This document shows positions 61,433-64,000 of a stretch of DNA of 64,000 nucleotides, piece after piece. Source of the DNA: JAEMQF01 sp963850525 (GTDB lineage: Bacteria; Pseudomonadota; Gammaproteobacteria; Burkholderiales; Burkholderiaceae_C); NCBI GenBank assembly GCA_963850525.1, contig CAWKLQ010000008.1, forward strand, positions 620,001-684,000. Reading direction: 5' to 3'. Within the stretch, counting starts at the first letter, position 1. Every line of letters begins with the position of its first letter. The position numbers and the translations under genes are program-made. The notes below the pieces were generated by a model, which saw only the letters and a program-made list of their open reading frames with translations, was not told the origin of the DNA and ran no database searches.

Positions 61433-62608
61433 ATGGCCTCCCTCGTCAGCCCCCACGGCAGCGCCGACCTCCAACCCCTGCTGCTGGAGGGCAGCGAGCG
61501 CGAGCGCGAGCGCCAACGTGCGTTGACGCTGCTGCGCCTGCCGGTGAGTTCGCGCGAGCGCGGCGACATCATCATGCTGGGCATCGGCGGCTTCACGCCG
61601 CTCACCGGCTTCATGTCGCACGCCGACTGGCGCGGTGTATGCGACAACATGAAAACCGCGAGCGGCCTGTTCTGGCCGATTCCGATCACCGTCTCGGCGC
61701 ATGCGGCAGCGGCCGAGCCAGTCGCCATCGGACAGGAAGTCGCGCTGATCGATCCGGCCGACGGCGAACCCCTGGCCACGATGCGGGTGACCGAGAAGTA
61801 CCGCATCGACAAGGCGCACGAATGCGCGAGCGTATTCCGCACCATCGACCCGGCGCACCCCGGCGTCAAGATGGTGATGGAGCAGGCCGAGGTGAATCTG
61901 GCTGGTCCGATCAAGGTGCTATCGCACGGCGGCTTCCCTGAAAAATACGGCGACCTGTTCATGACGCCGGCGCAGACGCGCACGCTGTTTTCATCGCTGG
62001 GCTGGTCGCGCATCGCCGCGTTCCAGACGCGCAACCCGATGCACCGCTCGCACGAGTACCTCGCCAAGGTCGCGATCGAAGTCTGCGACGGCGTGCTCGT
62101 GCATTCGCTGCTCGGCGCGCTCAAGCCCGGCGACATTCCCGCCGAGGTGCGCACCCGAGCAATTGCCGCGCTCGCAAAGAACTACTTCGTGCCCTCGACG
62201 ATCGTGCAGGCCGGCTACCCGCTGGACATGCGTTACGCGGGCCCGCGCGAGGCCTTGCTGCACGCGTTGTTCCGCCAGAACTACGGATGCTCGCATTTGA
62301 TCGTCGGGCGCGACCACGCCGGCGTGGGCAGCTACTACGGCCCGTTCGACGCGCACCACATCTTCGACACGATTCCGGAAGGCGCGCTGCAGACCCAGCC
62401 GCTGAAAATCGACGTCGCGTTCTGGTGCTACCCGTGCGGCGGAATGGCCTCAGGGCGCACCTGCCCGCATACCGACGCCGATAGGCTGCAGGTCAGCGGC
62501 ACGCAGTTTCGCAAGTCGCTCGAGGCGGGCGCCGACGTGCCGGCTGAATTCAGCCGGCCGGAAGTCGTCGAGATTCTGCGCGCCTACTACGCCGGGTTGG
62601 GCGCGTGA
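61433..62608 (+). CDS. sat: ATP sulfurylase (sulfate adenylyltransferase)
   Basis: 391 residues. Conserved sites: FMSHADWRGVC, FQTRNPMHRSHEYL (QTRNP and HRSH ATP/APS loop), VGRDHAGVGSYYGPFDAH and the C-terminal CYPCGGMASGRTCPH. In sulfur oxidisers this homo-oligomeric enzyme makes ATP from APS and pyrophosphate, normally after APS reductase; no apr genes are in the window. It has its own leader within the 103-bp repeat. Confidence 0.95.
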   Translation: MASLVSPHGSADLQPLLLEGSERERERQRALTLLRLPVSSRERGDIIMLGIGGFTPLTGFMSHADWRGVCDNMKTASGLFWPIPITVSAHAAAAEPVAIGQEVALIDPADGEPLATMRVTEKYRIDKAHECASVFRTIDPAHPGVKMVMEQAEVNLAGPIKVLSHGGFPEKYGDLFMTPAQTRTLFSSLGWSRIAAFQTRNPMHRSHEYLAKVAIEVCDGVLVHSLLGALKPGDIPAEVRTRAIAALAKNYFVPSTIVQAGYPLDMRYAGPREALLHALFRQNYGCSHLIVGRDHAGVGSYYGPFDAHHIFDTIPEGALQTQPLKIDVAFWCYPCGGMASGRTCPHTDADRLQVSGTQFRKSLEAGADVPAEFSRPEVVEILRAYYAGLGA

Positions 62609-62629
62609 CCGATGCCTGCGCCGTCCGAA

Positions 62630-63019
62630 CTACACCTGGCGCCACGGCAGGCCGTGCTTGCGCCAGCCGCCCACCATGCCGCGGTGGTGCTCGATGTCGA
62701 GCTCGCCCTCGAAGCCTTCGAGCACGTTGCTCACGTGGGTGAAGCCGTGCTTCTCGAGCTCCGCGCCGGCGTCAACCGAGCGTTTGCCGCTGCGGCAAAT
62801 CAGGATGACGGGGCGGTCTTTGCGGCCCGCCATGCGCAGCACTTCGTCGGCGAAATGCGGATTCACGTCGAAGTCGGGCGCGGTGTTCCATTCGATATTG
62901 ATCGCGTCGACGGGGTGGCCGACGTAGAAGAACTCGATCTCGGTGCGGCAGTCGATCAACAGCGTATTCGGGTTGCCGGTCAGCGCATCGTGGGCTTGTT
63001 TGGGGTGAAGGTGGTCCAT
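62630..63019 (-). CDS. Single-domain rhodanese
   Basis: 129 residues. MDHLHPKQAHDALTGNPNTL then LLIDCRTEIEFFYVGH and the active-site loop ILICRSGKRSVDAG (Cys, six-residue loop as in sulfurtransferases). It is convergent with sat and is the intact relative of the truncated copy at 61027-61306. A role in passing sulfane sulfur is likely. Confidence 0.88.
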   Translation of the reverse strand: MDHLHPKQAHDALTGNPNTLLIDCRTEIEFFYVGHPVDAINIEWNTAPDFDVNPHFADEVLRMAGRKDRPVILICRSGKRSVDAGAELEKHGFTHVSNVLEGFEGELDIEHHRGMVGGWRKHGLPWRQV

Positions 63020-63172
63020 GGTTCGCTCCTGCCGCGCATTGTGCGGCGCATTCCCGGTCGCGCAAGGAAACGATATTCATATCGCCATGGCGAACGGAAA
63101 TATGCGCCGGCTCGGCCGCCCCTCGGTCAAGTCAAACGCACTGTTTTGGAAGACGCGAGCGGGTCTGCTTTC

Positions 63173-63383
63173 GGCCCGTTGCTGACGTTCGATGTGGCCT
63201 CGAGGCTTGCCCGACAACCCTCGTCATCCCGGCGAAAGCCGGGATCCACTGGATGCACGCGATGAACGCTGCGCTGGACGCGCGACTTCCACGGGTGGAT
63301 CCCGGCTTTCGCCGGGATGACGAATATCCTGCGTCGACGCGTGACCGCACCCAAAGCGGACGTTCAAACGTCAGCAACGGGCC
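63173..63383 (+). repeat. Nested inverted-repeat element, best copy
   Basis: The outer 17-bp arms (63173-63189 and 63367-63383) are perfect inverted copies, and the inner 26-bp arms (63223-63248 and 63296-63321) are perfect too. The 99-bp inner unit is inverted relative to the copy at 32455-32553. It fills most of the 419-base gap 63020-63438; the rest shows nothing else. Confidence 0.85.
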
Positions 63384-63438
63384 CCTACCGGCCGCCCGCC
63401 GGTATGTGTTTCGTCCGTCCTGACCGGCAGATTCGTCG

Positions 63439-63963
63439 ATGAAAGTCTGCATCGTCTCCGACAGCCACGACCGCGCCGATTCACTCGCGCAAGCGGTGCG
63501 CGACGCGAAAGCGCTGGGCGCTGAAGTGGTGCTGCATTGCGGCGACCTGATCGGTGCGCAGTCGCTCAAGCCCGCCCTGGCGCTGGGCCTGCCGGTGCAC
63601 CTCATCCACGGCAACAATGTCGGCGATGCGCAGGCGCTGCACAAGCTGGCGCGCGGCAGCGCCGAACAACTGACCTACCACGGCGCGGATGCGCGAATCG
63701 AACTCGCCGGCCAGCGAATCTTCCTCGTGCACTACGACGACTACGGCTACGCCATGGCGTGCACCGGCGACTGGGCGCTGGTGTGCTGCGGCCACTCGCA
63801 CCGCGCCGAGGTGCGCGGCGTGCAAAGCGTGAAAGGCACATCAAGCTGGCTCGTCAACCCCGGCACCGTCGCCGGCCTCGCCGCACCCCCGACCTGGGTG
63901 CTCGGCGACCTGGCGACGATGCACTTCGAAGTGCGCGAGCTTGGACCCTCGAAGAACCCCTGA
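63439..63963 (+). CDS. YfcE/MJ0936-type small metallophosphoesterase
   Basis: 174 residues with the family metal-site motifs CIVSDSHDRADS, HCGDLIG, HGNNVGD, FLVHYDDYGY and CCGHSHRAEV. Such proteins are phosphodiesterases or phosphatases with manganese. It is isolated behind the repeat element and 25 bases before another gene start. Confidence 0.85.
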   Translation: MKVCIVSDSHDRADSLAQAVRDAKALGAEVVLHCGDLIGAQSLKPALALGLPVHLIHGNNVGDAQALHKLARGSAEQLTYHGADARIELAGQRIFLVHYDDYGYAMACTGDWALVCCGHSHRAEVRGVQSVKGTSSWLVNPGTVAGLAAPPTWVLGDLATMHFEVRELGPSKNP

Positions 63964-63988
63964 CAACACGATCAAGGAGACAACGACG

Positions 63989-64000
63989 ATGTTTGCGAAC
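63989..64000 (+). CDS. Start of a further gene, cut by the window end
   Basis: AAGGAG (63974-63979) stands nine bases before ATG 63989, after which only MFAN is visible. Nothing can be said of the product. Confidence 0.4.

Overview
The window is G+C-rich chromosomal DNA, densely coding on both strands, from what looks like a betaproteobacterial sulfur oxidiser. The evidence is a reverse-type dissimilatory sulfite reductase operon in the order dsrABEFHCMKLJOP-N-R, a sox core without soxCD (soxYZAXB), an assimilatory-size ATP sulfurylase (sat), TusA, DsrE and rhodanese carriers, and protein families typical of Burkholderiales-like genomes. The exact genus cannot be read from the sequence. No rRNA, tRNA, CRISPR array or intact transposase was seen.

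Layout. 1-7.8 kb: a metal-type RND efflux unit (adaptor, pump, two outer-membrane barrels, two small exported proteins). 7.9-11.3 kb: a tightly overlapping GT2 / YdjC-type deacetylase / ArnT-like triad that resembles lipid A amino-sugar modification operons. 11.3-21.5 kb (minus strand): soxB, X, A, Z, Y, then an accessory block (Cys-rich protein, 72-aa protein, S24-like protein, HTH-[2Fe-2S]-flavin reductase fusion, TauD-type dioxygenase, a 216-aa unknown, the DsrC paralogue RspA without its cysteines, a stand-alone Cas6-like protein and an 84-aa protein). 21.7-35.5 kb (plus strand, divergent): the dsr operon, then dsrN, dsrR and the siroheme gene cobA. Thiosulfate sulfane sulfur can thus be bound on SoxY, stored, passed through DsrEFH/DsrC to DsrAB and oxidised to sulfite, while DsrMKJOP and DsrL handle electrons.

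35.5-43.5 kb is a patchwork of gene remnants (TctC-type binding protein, dienelactone hydrolase, HigA, VapC), one intact TacAT-type toxin-antitoxin pair, an amidase, and a winged-helix/ATPase regulator facing a 46-aa peptide. 43.5-46.4 kb: a NarXL-like two-component system and a LysR regulator. 46.4-54.8 kb: a decayed sat copy, then a probable porin/multihaem cytochrome unit (5-haem and 3-haem proteins, porin, large lipoprotein), a DUF169 protein and a permease.

54.9-61 kb: a minus-strand sulfur-relay operon (TusA-like, a frameshifted YeeE/YedE transporter, TusA, DsrE-like and two small proteins) behind a near-consensus sigma-54 promoter with an enhancer-like repeat cluster, facing a histidine kinase/sigma-54 activator pair. 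61-63 kb: sat between a truncated and an intact rhodanese copy. A LysR-sat divergent pair has been duplicated and reciprocally broken: LysR survives at 45.4 kb and sat at 61.4 kb, joined by a 103-bp repeat with one mismatch. The window ends with a small phosphoesterase.

The best candidate for an undescribed system is the accessory block divergent from dsrAB, above all the Cas6-like protein next to RspA with no CRISPR array in sight.
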